Source: Girardinichthys multiradiatus
Taxonomy: Eukaryota; Chordata; Actinopteri; Cyprinodontiformes; Goodeidae
Assembly: GCF_021462225.1 (NCBI RefSeq)
Contig: NC_061800.1
Coordinates: 16,228,749 to 16,292,748 of the forward strand
Reading direction: 5' to 3'
DNA: 64,000 nt
Shown here: positions 14,601 through 23,630 of the stretch, piece by piece
How positions within the stretch are numbered: the first letter of the stretch is position 1
How the letters are laid out: each line of letters begins with the position of its first letter
The notes under the pieces: model-generated
Told to the model about the DNA's origin: nothing
Database searches by the model: none
Seen by the model: only the letters and a program-made list of their open reading frames with translations
Program-made: the position numbers and the translations under genes

Positions 14601-16256
14601 TTGTTATATTATTTTAGCAGCAGCGGGAATCATTGTTGCTTTTTAGTTTTAAATATAATCAATAAGATCAGGTTACACATTTTTGATTTATATTCTGACT
14701 AAATACCATAATTCCATGAAATGGTATTATTTTTACTTAAGGTTATCATACTGTGAGAATCTCATAGCCGGCCCATGTCTAAACGGACCTCAGTCTTCAG
14801 GAGAATCTTGGATTCATAAGCAAGTGTAGAACAGAGAGGGAGCTTGACGGGCTTTTCATGGCGATGCCCGCTTCATTTTCATTCATTCATCACGTACAGT
14901 ACATCAGTACATTTCATTCATCATGATACTTACACTTCAAACCCGATACGGGGGATAAGAAATATGCTCTACGCAATTTTAAAAATCAGGGGAATATTTT
15001 TTGTTCATGGGTCCTTTCTATCAAGGACACATGAAACAGGAAATATTATTAATAACAGTACAAAAGTATTTTCATTGCCTTAAAACTATTAAATGGAAGG
15101 CAATTTAGCCCACATTTAGGAAAAAAAACTTATAAATTTAAAGTGTCACTCCCCTGTTGTGTTTTTATCATTTATTGAAGTATGAAGCTTCGATTAAGCT
15201 GGGCAATAATATTATTGTTATTGTTTCTGCTTATCTTTAGTTTGCATCGGTCTGCTGCCATTTGACTGTCAATTTAATGCTGATGCACCAACATTTTCCA
15301 AACTGATGGACAAATAAAGGACAATTTTAATCTAAAATCGTTATTCAGTGTAAACATGGATATGGTCCAAGCAAATGAATTCGGCAGCAGCCTTGTTGGT
15401 TATGTGTTTCTGCAAAATGTTTCTCATGCATCATATTTTCTATGTGGATTAACTACAATCAGTACAGTCTTATTCTCAGCCGTGAATGTTCAGGTGAGCC
15501 GCTACAGGGAAAGGAGGGGCTGAGTGTCTGTGTTCTAGCTACTGTCTGAAGAAGAGTGAAAACATGGGGAGAGACCAAAATGGCTTCATATCGACTTTGA
15601 CCCACAGGAGTATCTCTGACTAATTTGTTTTTCTAGTATCGATTATATCCAAATATCGATTATTTTGACAATCCTAGTACCTGCAGTAATTGTACCGGTC
15701 TGTCATGGTGATGCTGACCTGAAGAAGGATGCTTTCAATGTATCAGGTGGTTAGGGTAGAGACAACCAATCAGAGAGGGAGGTTTAGGGATTACCAATTA
15801 AGCTGTTGGCTCTGCCATGGATTTTTTTTTTACATTCTAGCTTACACTGTGGGACGGTAAAAGAGCTAAATACCAATAGTCTGATCTTACTTGTATGTGA
15901 GCCACGCTGCTCCTAATTTTCCTTAGAGCACCCTCATGTTCAGCATCCTCATCACTGCTGCTGCTGCTGTCTGAACTGCTTGAGGCCGAGCTCTTCGATT
16001 GGTTACGACCTTTGTGGCCTGCTTCTGGTGAGGATTGCTTTTTAGGGCTTCTCTCCCTTGCGTTCGCTTGCTGGGGCCTCCGTGCTCCTGGACTGGTCTC
16101 ATCCTCCGAAGGTCCTGCAAACAGAAAGTGCAAGATATTTGATAGAAATATAAACTATTACAAATAAAGGAAACCGAAGAAATAGGGACAGTAAGTGTTA
16201 CCTTTATTCTCTCTTTGTTGAGGGCTGGAGCTTTCACTTCTAACAGGAGAATCCAT
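1003..16256 (-). CDS. cwc22: cwc22, pre-mRNA-splicing factor CWC22 homologue (3' part outside window)
   Basis: CWC22 is a nuclear spliceosome protein that escorts eIF4A3 to pre-mRNA, so it is needed for splicing and for exon junction complex deposition. Coding exons, in transcript order: 16202-16256, 15891-16114, 12730-13133, 11053-11310, 10616-10744, 10239-10407, 9219-9272, 8967-9102, 7540-7746, 7373-7435, 7191-7286, 5640-5721, 5118-5178, 1003-1080. All junctions are GT-AG and in phase, giving exactly 672 codons. Order of domains: Ser-rich N-terminus (residues 1-93), RS domain (94-228), basic and acidic linker ending [23 protein letters not shown]4G domain (about 315-545), acidic linker (567-598), start of the MA3 domain (about 600-672). 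The rest of MA3 and the C-terminus lie beyond position 1. The identification rests on long stretches matching my memory of the human protein. The N-terminus extends beyond the usual human start. Confidence 0.96.
1081..5117 (-). other. cwc22 intron 14
   Basis: A 4-kb intron. GC is a little higher around 2230-2620. No conserved coding frame or recognisable repeat was found. Confidence 0.8.
5118..5178 (-). CDS. cwc22: cwc22 exon 14, MA3 domain
   Basis: It encodes [20 protein letters not shown]. Acceptor TTTGCAG, donor GTAAGT. It joins in phase with exon 15 across a 4-kb intron. Confidence 0.95.
5581..5631. repeat. (TG)n microsatellite, about 51 bp, beside a cwc22 splice donor
   Basis: An uninterrupted TG run, CA in the transcript, starting about 8 nt downstream of the exon 13 donor. 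Confidence 0.99.
5640..5721 (-). CDS. cwc22: cwc22 exon 13, start of MA3 domain
   Basis: It encodes [20 protein letters not shown] then LAIQSS. The donor is GTACTC, a weak match to consensus, and a CA repeat of about 51 bases begins roughly 8 nt inside the intron. Confidence 0.95.
5722..7190 (-). other. cwc22 intron 12
   Basis: AT-rich and without recognisable elements. Confidence 0.8.
7191..7286 (-). CDS. cwc22: cwc22 exon 12, acidic linker
   Basis: It encodes [16 protein letters not shown] and then a dense Asp/Glu run, the acidic spacer between the MIF4G and MA3 domains. Acceptor CCATCAG, donor GTAAGA. Confidence 0.93.
7373..7435 (-). CDS. cwc22: cwc22 exon 11, linker (63 bp)
   Basis: It encodes [20 protein letters not shown], the conserved segment after MIF4G. 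Acceptor CATGTAG, donor GTGAGA. Confidence 0.95.
7540..7746 (-). CDS. cwc22: cwc22 exon 10, end of MIF4G domain
   Basis: It encodes [20 protein letters not shown] through [20 protein letters not shown]. Acceptor TTGCAG, donor GTAAGT. The last helices of MIF4G are followed by an acidic tail. Confidence 0.96.
8128..8485. repeat. polypurine tract (pyrimidine-rich in the cwc22 transcript)
   Basis: About 350 bp are almost only A and G on the plus strand, with recurring GGAAGGAAGG and AAGGAAGAAA. Long open frames read through it (such as the Phe/Ser/Leu-rich ones) are artefacts of composition. Confidence 0.9.
8649..8765. repeat. (GGAT)n tetranucleotide repeats
   Basis: Perfect GGAT units at 8650-8672 and again around 8746-8762, with degenerate GGAT/GACA between. 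Confidence 0.95.
8967..9102 (-). CDS. cwc22: cwc22 exon 9, MIF4G domain
   Basis: It encodes [20 protein letters not shown] and continues to VSPRGIN. Acceptor CCCTCAG, donor GTAGAC (weaker than consensus). It is nearly identical to the human segment as I know it. Confidence 0.95.
9219..9272 (-). CDS. cwc22: cwc22 exon 8, MIF4G domain (54 bp)
   Basis: A small symmetrical exon (18 codons, phase 0 at both ends) encoding [18 protein letters not shown]. Acceptor TTTTGCAG, donor GTGAGT. Confidence 0.95.
10239..10407 (-). CDS. cwc22: cwc22 exon 7, MIF4G domain
   Basis: Acceptor CCTAG, donor GTACCT. It encodes [20 protein letters not shown] and then [20 protein letters not shown], alpha-helical repeats typical of MIF4G and very close to human CWC22. 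Confidence 0.96.
10616..10744 (-). CDS. cwc22: cwc22 exon 6, start of MIF4G domain
   Basis: It encodes [18 protein letters not shown] followed by [20 protein letters not shown]. The NK pair in the first helices corresponds, if my alignment is right, to the human NK site whose mutation abolishes eIF4A3 binding. Confidence 0.96.
11053..11310 (-). CDS. cwc22: cwc22 exon 5, linker with the conserved [16 protein letters not shown] motif
   Basis: Acceptor TATAG, donor GTAAGA. It encodes a D/R-rich stretch, a run of five lysines, and then the CWC22 signature [20 protein letters not shown] just before the MIF4G domain. This motif fixed the gene's identity. Confidence 0.96.
11640..12445. mobile_element. 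decayed Tc1-like remnant in a cwc22 intron
   Basis: GGCACAGCATGATGCTGCCA at about 11726 and GTGTATGTAAACTTCTGACC at 12411 are wordings typical of fish Tc1 elements: an antisense transposase segment and a TIR tip like that of Tdr1/salmonid Tc1. No usable frame remains. Confidence 0.5.
12730..13133 (-). CDS. cwc22: cwc22 exon 4, RS-repeat exon
   Basis: A 404-bp exon (acceptor TTCCAG, donor GTAAGA) encoding about 134 residues of Arg/Ser repeats. The middle holds tandem 30-bp units translating as [10 protein letters not shown] with small variations, at about 12820-12960. RS domains mediate contacts between splicing factors and are phosphorylated by SR kinases (known of the class). The human N-terminus is shorter and less regular, so an expansion in the fish lineage is likely. 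Confidence 0.92.
12820..12960. repeat. 30-bp tandem repeat inside the cwc22 RS exon
   Basis: Units such as GATCTTCCCCGTTCTTTGGA plus TCTAGACCTA occur about three times nearly perfectly and then decay. Confidence 0.9.
13134..15890 (-). other. cwc22 intron 3
   Basis: 2.8 kb with the hairpin at 14190-14225. Nothing else was recognised. Confidence 0.8.
14190..14225. repeat. inverted repeat, 14-bp perfect stem, 8-nt loop
   Basis: GACAAGGATGGACC and GGTCCATCCTTGTC are separated by TAGGCACT. Located in the cwc22 intron between 13133 and 15891. Confidence 0.95.
15891..16114 (-). CDS. cwc22: cwc22 exon 3, Ser-rich N-terminal region
   Basis: Acceptor TTTGCAG at 16115, donor GTAAGA at 15890. It encodes a charged, low-complexity segment with a run of Ser and Asp ([18 protein letters not shown]) and ends [10 protein letters not shown]. 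That last motif resembles the very start of human CWC22 as I remember it (MKSSVAQIK), so the residues before it look like an extension. Confidence 0.85.
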
Positions 16257-16260
16257 CCCT
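16202..16260 (-). CDS. cwc22: cwc22 exon 2, start codon
   Basis: The acceptor TTTTAG is followed by AGGG and the ATG at 16256-16254. The exon encodes [18 protein letters not shown] and ends AAAG before GTAACA (phase 1). It is the first in-frame ATG after the acceptor, and the reading runs on through the next exon. Confidence 0.8.
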
Positions 16261-16438
16261 CTAAAACACAATTTGATCAAATGATATAAACACAAAGATT
16301 CTGTTGATGAGCACAGCATAATCAGGAACTCTAGGTTTTTATTCACAGCAAATATTTCATAAAAGTACCTTTACTGCTTGAGCCTGCTTAGAGAAAAGCA
16401 GCTCAGCTATCAGGTGTGGCCATTCAACTTGATATATA

Positions 16439-18017
16439 CACTGCTCAAAAAAACTAAAGGGAACACTCAAATAAAACATCCTAGATCTGAATGAATGAAA
16501 TATTCTCATTGAATACTTTGTTCTGTACAAAGTTGAATGTGCTGACAACAAAATCACACAAAAATCATCAATGGAAATTAAATTTATTAACCAATGGAGG
16601 CCTGGATTTTGAGTCACACACAAAATTAAAGTGGAAAAACACACTACAGGCTGATCCAACTTTGATGTAATGTCCTTAAAACAAGTCAAAATGAGGCCCA
16701 GTATTGTGTGTGGCCTCCACGTGTCTGTATGACCTCCCTACAATGCCTGGGCATGATCCTGATGAGACGGTGGATGGTCTCCTGAGGAATCTCCTCCCAG
16801 ACCTGGACTAAAGCATCCGCCAACTCCTGGACAGTCTGTGGTGCAACGTGACGTTAGTGGATAGAGCGAGACATGACGTCCCAGATGTTCTCAATCAGAT
16901 TCAGGTCTGGGGAACGGGCGGGCCAGTCCATAGCTTCAATGTCTTCATCTTGCAGGAACTGCTGACACACTCCCGCCACATGAGGTCTAGCATTGTCCTG
17001 CATTAGGAGGAACCCAGGGCCAACTGCACCAGCATATGGTCTCACAAGGGGTCTGAGTATCTCATCTCAGTACCTAATGGTAGTCAGGCTACCTCTGGCG
17101 AGCACAAGGAGGGACATGCGGCCCTCCAAAGAAATGCCACCCCACACTTTTACTGACCCACTACCAAACCGGTCATGCTGAAGGATGTTGCAGGCAGTAA
17201 TCGCTCTCCACGGTGTCTCCAGACTCTGTCACGTCTGTCACATGTGCTCAGTGCGATCCTGCTTTCATTTGTGAAGAGCACAGGGCGCCAGTGGTGAATT
17301 TGCCAATCCTGGTGTTCTCTGGCAAATACCAAGCGTCCTGCACGTTGTTGGGCTGTGAGCACAAACCCCATTTGTGGACGTCGGGCCCTCATACCATCCT
17401 CATGGAGTCAGTTTCTAACCGCTTGTGCAGACCCATGCACATTTGTGGCCTGCTGGAGGTCATTTTGCAGGGCTCTGGCAGTGCTCCTCCTGTTCCTCCT
17501 TGCACAAAGGCAGAGGTAGCGGTCCTGCTGCTGGGTTGTTGTCCTCCTACAGCCTCCTCCACGTCTCCTGGTGTACTGGCCTGTCTCCTGGTAGCGCCTC
17601 CAGGCTCTGGACACTACGCTGACAGACACAGCAAACCTTCTTGCCACAGCTGGCATTGATGTGCCATCCTGGATGAGCTTCACTACCTGAGCCACTTGTG
17701 TGGGTTGTAGAGTCCGTCTCATGCTACCATGAGTGTGAAAGCACCACCAACATTCAAAAGTGACCAAAACATCAGCCAGAAAGCATAGGTACTGAGAAGT
17801 GGTCTGTGGTCCCCACCTACAGAACCACTACGTTATTGAATGTCTTGCTAATCACCAAAGATTTCCCCCTGTTGTCTATTTCATTTGAACAACAACATGT
17901 GAAATTGATTGTCAATCAGTGTTGCTTCCTAAGTGGACAGTTTGATTTCACAGAAGTTTGATTTACTTGGAGTTATATTGTGTTGTTTACGTGTTCCCTT
18001 TATTTTTTTGAGCAGTG
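16439..18017 (-). mobile_element. Tc1/mariner element, family 1 (TIR CACTGCTCAAAAAAA), complete ends
   Basis: Terminal inverted repeats, CACTGCTCAAAAAAACTAAA at the left and its near-complement at the right (TTTTTTTGAGCAGTG), are flanked by TA at 16437-16438 and 18018-18019, the Tc1 target duplication. Between them is a decayed minus-strand DD34E transposase. It lies in the first intron of cwc22. Confidence 0.93.
16693..17722 (-). pseudogene. Tc1 DD34E transposase, family 1, inactivated
   Basis: Start [20 protein letters not shown], a helix-turn-helix N-terminus, then a DDE domain with LLMQDNARPHVA and SPDLNLIENIWD. Damage: the first catalytic Asp is replaced (FTNES instead of FTDES), there is a TGA in the IRYRDEIL motif, frameshifts after GERLLPAT and at SIH (an insertion near 16850), and the terminal stop is lost. 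Confidence 0.85.
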
Positions 18018-18589
18018 TATATTAGCAATACTGCATCAAAACAGTCCTTTGCAACAGCCACATTGCACACAAAATGCTGTGATAACAGCCACAATTAGAC
18101 ACACTGTACCGCATTAAATTGAGGATATAAGTCATTACATTACATATTTTTGTCTTGATATGAAGTAAAACAATTTAGGTATCTGACAGCAGATTAAATG
18201 TGTTTGCAAGTTGTATTAATCCTTAGCTGATGCAACACTTAGATCACTGCTGAAAAAATGAAATGTAATATTTGTTTGCTTTGGTATACCAAGTGTCAGG
18301 AGTTAACAGGAATTTGTGCATGCCAATATTATATCCAGCCTGCAAGATGAAGTCTTACTGCCATGGATTTCCAAATATGACACAGATAGTAATGCTCAAG
18401 GCAAGAGAGTCCAAAGAGATACCCAGAAGCATCATAATGACATACCAGCAGAAAGGAAAGTGAATGTGTATTGCAACCGATCTTCAAAATACATTAAATA
18501 TCAGACGATGATCTCAGTAAATACAAACTGAATTTTTTCCTACGTTTAAGGTTACAGGAGAAACAGCTATCCAAAGAAACCCAGCCCTA

Positions 18590-18900
18590 AATGCAGTTGT
18601 CTCCTAAACCCAGTAAGAACATTTTACAGTCTGGACAACAATAACTGCCATCAAGCGTTTCAACTTGTATTGTACATCCCTGTGGAGGAATTTTGGTCCA
18701 CTCTTTTTTTGCAGACTGTTTCCACACCATCTCAATAGGATTTAATCCCAGACCTTTGACTAAAACACTAGAAGTCACTTTGGTTTTTCTTTTTGAGTTG
18801 AGAGATTGAGTACTGGATTTTCTGGTGTGATCTGTATTACTTCCCCCCCCCCAATAATAATAAGTGCACTTGAACAAAAGGTCTAACTTATTTCTGGACC
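18590..18900 (-). pseudogene. fragment of a Tc1-like transposase
   Basis: On the minus strand a frame reads GLNPIEMVWKQSAKKEWTKI, matching the PDLNPIE-W motif of DDE transposases with the Asp lost. It is short and isolated, in cwc22 intron 1. Confidence 0.5.
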
Positions 18901-19447
18901 GTTTCAGTTCATCTGTTTATACAAGAACATTCAGGCGACGCTGAAGAACATTGGTCCGTGACATTTATGTGTCATATTTTATATGTAACTTAAATGTACC
19001 ACAATAGGTAGCTTGATTTCTCCTTTATTTATGATTTGATCAAAATTGCCATTTAGAGGGAAATTATAATATTTATATTTCAGGGTTTTTTGTTATCTTT
19101 GGAGAATTTGCCTAAAGCTGAAAAACAAGGCCAGAAAGAAGACCGGAAATCCCTAAATAAGCGAATAAATACATCCAATGAGTTTATTAAGGTTACTGTT
19201 ATGGAGACATTTAGAGAACAACAACATGAGTGACTAATAAATATTCCAGCTGACGGGAACAGTTTCATCCACATGTGTATTTGTGGGAGCTAAGGTTAGC
19301 TTGTATGCTAATAATACCTTAATCCTAAAACCAGCCAAAGTAGCGCTAGCTTGGAGTCTGTTGCTGAAACCTAAACTGTTTATTCTCTGCCCCTAGTTAG
19401 ACACTAACACTTTACGTCATGTTTGGTGTCCTAAAATAATTTCTTAC

Positions 19448-19570
19448 CGTTGCGGTTTTCAGACTTTACTTAAATCACTGTCGTTTTTTGTGGCGGAAAA
19501 CGTTCCGCTGTAAACAGCAACCTTTTCCGGGTTAAGAATCGCTTCCGGATTTCACAATAAAGGTTTCCAA
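19448..19570 (-). other. cwc22: cwc22 probable non-coding first exon (5'UTR)
   Basis: A strong donor (CAACG|GTAAGAA on the minus strand, exon edge 19448) lies upstream of the coding start and pairs naturally with the acceptor TTTTAG at 16261, four bases before the ATG. The 5' edge is inferred from the promoter-like GC-richer segment around 19540-19600. The intron between (16261-19447) contains a whole Tc1 element. Transcript data would fix the start site. Confidence 0.6.
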
Positions 19571-19600
19571 GATGGCGGGCAACACGAAGTGCTCTGCATA
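19520..19600 (-). promoter_or_regulatory. probable cwc22 promoter with ETS-like and YY1-like sites
   Basis: In an otherwise AT-rich neighbourhood this stretch has TTTTCCGGG at 19523-19531, CTTCCGGAT at 19542-19550 (ETS-type CCGGAA on the minus strand) and CCAAGATGGCGGG at 19567-19579, which fits the YY1 consensus. ETS and YY1 sites next to the start are known hallmarks of TATA-less housekeeping promoters. No TATA box is evident. The YY1-like site points along the plus strand, opposite to cwc22, so divergent transcription is possible. Confidence 0.55.
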
Positions 19601-19690
19601 GGATAGAAACAGAAGGCAATGAAAAACAAACATGAAATAATGAGTCAAACATATTTAATCATAGAGACGAAAGGAAAACTATAGAAATAT

Positions 19691-19772
19691 GTAGATAACA
19701 GAGGTGATATGTTGATGATGATATACATTCTGTAGATAACAGAGGTGATATGTTGATGATGATATACATTCT
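19691..19772. repeat. 41-bp perfect tandem duplication
   Basis: 19691-19731 is repeated exactly at 19732-19772 (begins GTAGATAACAGAGGTGATAT). Confidence 0.97.
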
Positions 19773-20224
19773 AAGTATATATTTTAAAATCTGATGGGTG
19801 TTTAAAATAGGTTTATAAAGTAATATATATAAACATTTTATTTACCATTTATCCAACAACTGTTGTAAAAACATTGATTAAGCAAGACAATAAAACAAAA
19901 TAAGTACAGTAAATTAAATTATTATATTACATTATTATTTGAAATTAAGGCCATACTAGAAGCCATACTAGAAGACATACTAGATGTAAGTTATTTACTT
20001 TCAACCAAGAAGTTTGCTTTTGATAAGAAATGAGACACAGATCTCTTAAAAAGAAATAAATCATGTAGAAAGAGTATTGGGTTTTCAGTTTTTTTGGGGG
20101 TTTTTTGTTGTTGTTTTTTGGGGGGGGGTCTGTTTCCATTAATGTTTTATTAAAAAATGGCATGTTGAGAATGATCCAAACCCTTCTCAACAATTGACAG
20201 AAGAATCTTTACAGCAATCAGATC

Positions 20225-20420
20225 TCAAAACTGTTGACCACCCTTTTGCATGGGTCCACTGATATTTGGACAAATTAGTTTTGGTGATGAGCAGCAAGTG
20301 TTTGAGGTTGAAGGGCCTCCTAGCCATCACCCTAAACTTTAGCTCTCTCCACAGAGTCTATATCAGATTTAAGTTGGGACTCTGGCTGGGCCACTTCGAA
20401 ATGGCAACATACTACCAGAC
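20225..20420. mobile_element. decayed Tc1-like fragment, intergenic
   Basis: AGATTTAAGTTGGGACTCTG and GCTGGGCCACTTCGAAATGG are the usual antisense wording of the PDLN-IE region of old fish Tc1 copies. Highly degraded. Confidence 0.45.
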
Positions 20421-22296
20421 AGAGGAAACATATTGATGAATGAAAATATTACTTAAAACCTAAATCTACTGCATAAATACTTTTGAAGCAACCCTGGCTT
20501 TTGTTCCTATTTTGGTTATTATCAAAATGCATTTTGCAGTAAACCTGAGGGATCTGGATTGCAAATTATAAAAGCATATCTAATAAATATTTGGAACTGA
20601 GATGATAAATGGCTTTAAAGGTCATTAAAAACACCCTAAGATCAATTCTAAAATGTACAGGTATTCAATGCAGAAAAACTTATATCTTACACCAAAACGT
20701 GTAAATGCTGCTTCCTCTGAGAAGGTTTGAGTAGATTTGCGGCTGTTTAAAGCCCAGGGCTCACCAAACACAACCCTGTTTATTGCGTTTGAACATTTTG
20801 GCTCTAGAGTATTATTATACGGACACGAGTTGAACAATTAGTGTATCTGTTTTGTTAAAATAAATGAATCAAAATAAATAAATATGATCCAGACATAGCT
20901 GAACACAATCTGAGGGTGTTTGAAGGCTGATGACGTAGAGGGATGAAGAGTACAAGGCTTACAGATCATGTTACCAAAGAAGAGCAACAACAAACTCTGG
21001 ACACAAAGTGCAGAGACTGAAATAGAAGGAACGACTGAAATGGGTTTTATTCCCACTTAAATGCACAAATAAGGTCAAAACAAGAATAAAAAGCTTTGAA
21101 ACAGGAGTCCAAAGCTTAGTCTGGTCCATTACATATATTAAAAAAAAGATACAATACAAACTAAAACACCCAAGAGTTACAAAAGAGGAAAGATGGCTTA
21201 AAAATAATCAGGATAAACCTAGAACTGATAAACAAATTGGTAAAGGATCTCTCCCTGTTTAAAACAAAGTTTATGTTCAATAAACAACATTGTTAAACTA
21301 AAACACTGCTGACAGCAGGCTAATTAAAATTTTTAAACAACCACATGAGGATATAATCCATAGATCGGATTTTTGTCTTGATTAAAAGTTTCAATAAACC
21401 TCATAAAACTATTCTAAATGATGCCAGAAATTGTGGATAACATTGATAGGAAGGGTTATAGTATGCAGTGGGTGAGTGGGTTTTTGTCGGTGTAGTTTGT
21501 TCGCATTTTTTTAAAAGCTAATTCTGCCTACTGTGGTCCCTGTATTCTTGAAATGCCCAGCTTCAGTCATATAACAGTCTCTGTAGCTGTGTTTCAAATG
21601 TTCACTCACATAATTATGCACCACAGACTGCTATCAGTCAATTATGTTGGGGAATTTTTTATGGGGCGGGGGGGGGGGGGGGTAAAAATCCATAAGTTCA
21701 CAGCAAAGACAGCCACTGTCTCTGTTTGGAAAGGCTAACTTAGGTCGCAAAGAACAAAACATCAGTTTTACTGCTTTTTAACAAAAAGCAGTCATTTTTG
21801 GAAAAATGTCTTCTGAACAGATAAAAATTGTTTTTGTCCACAATTAACAATACAGGAGATCTTACTATTTGAAGAATGGTGGTAGAAGTATTATGATGTG
21901 GTGTTACACAACTGTCTGACTGCAGCCATCTTTAGGTCAATAATAAAGAAATTATTTTTGCTTCAAATACAGAGTTGGTAAAAAAAGTGTTCTTAATGTT
22001 TTTGCAGATCCTTATAAACTAACATGTAAAGTTTATATTTAAATAAATTACAGAAAATGCAAGCATTTATTTATGGACATTGTTTCACAGTGGAGCTGAT
22101 GTTGGAAGAAATTCATAATTTCTATACAAAGCAGAAGCCCATTTATAAATTTAGCACTCTAAGTATCTATATCGCACAACTACTGTTGATGTGGTTTGAT
22201 GTTCTGTATTTTGTTAAGCCACAATGTCTAGTTCCTGTTTTCCCATCTTGAAAGAAGGGGGTTTGTGTAAAAATTATGAAGCCTTCATACTAAATA

Positions 22297-23628
22297 CACT
22301 GCTCAAAAAAACTAAAGGGAACACTCAAATAAAACATCCTAGATCTGAATTAATGAAATATTCTCATTGAATACTTTGTTCTGTACAAAGTTGAATGTGC
22401 TGACAACAAAATCACACAAAAATCATCAATGGAAATCAAATTTATTAACCAATGGAGGCCTGGATTTGGAGTCACACACAAAATTAAAGTGGAAAAACTC
22501 ACTACAGGCTGATCCAACTTTGATGTAATGTCCTTAAAACAAGTCAAAATTAGGCTCAGTATTGTGTGTGGCCTCCACATGTCTGTATGACCTCCTTACA
22601 ACGCCTGGGATGCTCCTGATGAGACGGTGGATGGTCTCCTGAGGAATCTCCTACCAGACCTGGACTAAAGCATCCACCAACTCCTGGACAGTCTGTTGGT
22701 GGATGGAGCGAGACATGACGTCCCAGATGTGCTCAATCAGATTCAGGTCTGGGGAACGGGCGGGCCAGTCCATAGCTTCAATGTCTTCATCTTGCAGGAA
22801 CTGCTGACACACTCCAGCCACATGAGGTCTAGCATCGTCCTGCATTAGGAGGAACCCAGAGCCAACCTCACCAGCATATGGTCTCACAAGAGGTCTGAGG
22901 ATCTCATCTCAGTACCTAATGGCAGTCAGGCTACCTCTGGCGAGCACATGGAGGGCCATGCAGCCCTCCAAAGAAACGCCACCCCACACCATTACTGACC
23001 CACTGCCAAACCGGTCATGCTGAAGGATGTTGCAGGAAGCAGATCGCTCTCCACGGTGTCTCCAGACTCTGTCACGTCTGTCACATGTTCTCAGTGTGAA
23101 CCTGCTTTCATCTGTGAAGAGTACAGGGCGCCAGTGGTGAATTTGCCAATCCTGGTGTTCTCTGGCAAATGCCAAGCATCCTGCACGGTGTTGGGCTGTG
23201 AGCACCACCCCCATTTGTGGACGTCGGGCCCTCATACCATCCTCATGGAGTCAGTTTCTAACCGCTTGTGCAGACACATGCACATTTGTAGCCTACTGGA
23301 CGTCATTTTGCAGGGCTCTGGCAGTGCTCCTCCTGTTCCTCTTTGCACAAAGGCGGAGGTAGCAGTCCTGCTGCTGGGTTGTTGCCCTCCTACAACCTCC
23401 TCCATGTCTCCTGGTGTACTGGCCTGTCTCCTGGTAGCGCCTCCAGGCTCTGGACACTACGCTGACAGACACAGCAAACCTTCTTGCCACAGCTCACATT
23501 GATGTGCCATCCTTGATGAGCTTCACTACCTGAGCCACTTGTGTGGGTTGTAGAGTCCGTCTCATGCTACCATAAGTGTGAAAGCACCACCAACATTCAA
23601 AAGTGACCAAAACATCAGCCAGAAAGCA
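22297..23628 (-). mobile_element. Tc1/mariner element, family 1, truncated copy
   Basis: The left end is intact (CACTGCTC at 22297, preceded by TA). The body parallels the copy at 16439, but it stops at the point matching 17787 of that copy, where a family 2 element begins. The missing 5' end is not found on the far side of that element. Confidence 0.9.
22556..23565 (-). pseudogene. Tc1 DD34E transposase, family 1, broken by stops
   Basis: All three catalytic motifs are present (VLFTDESRF, MQDDARPHVA, SPDLNLIEHIWD), as is the final QY-stop. A TGA in IRY-DEIL, the same one as in the copy at 16439, and another after DGTSM interrupt the frame, and the N-terminal part shows further shifts. Confidence 0.85.
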
Positions 23629-23630
23629 TA

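Larger units (their letters stand above)
19600..22294. other. intergenic region between cwc22 and the Tc1 cluster
   Basis: It holds the 41-bp duplication, a Tc1 fossil at 20225-20420 and G-runs at about 20121 and 21667. No gene was seen. Confidence 0.7.

Noticed and set aside
23017..23502. Frames opposite to transposases (here 161 residues; similar ones opposite every Tc1 copy)
   Set aside because: They are complementary-strand shadows of the transposase pseudogenes.
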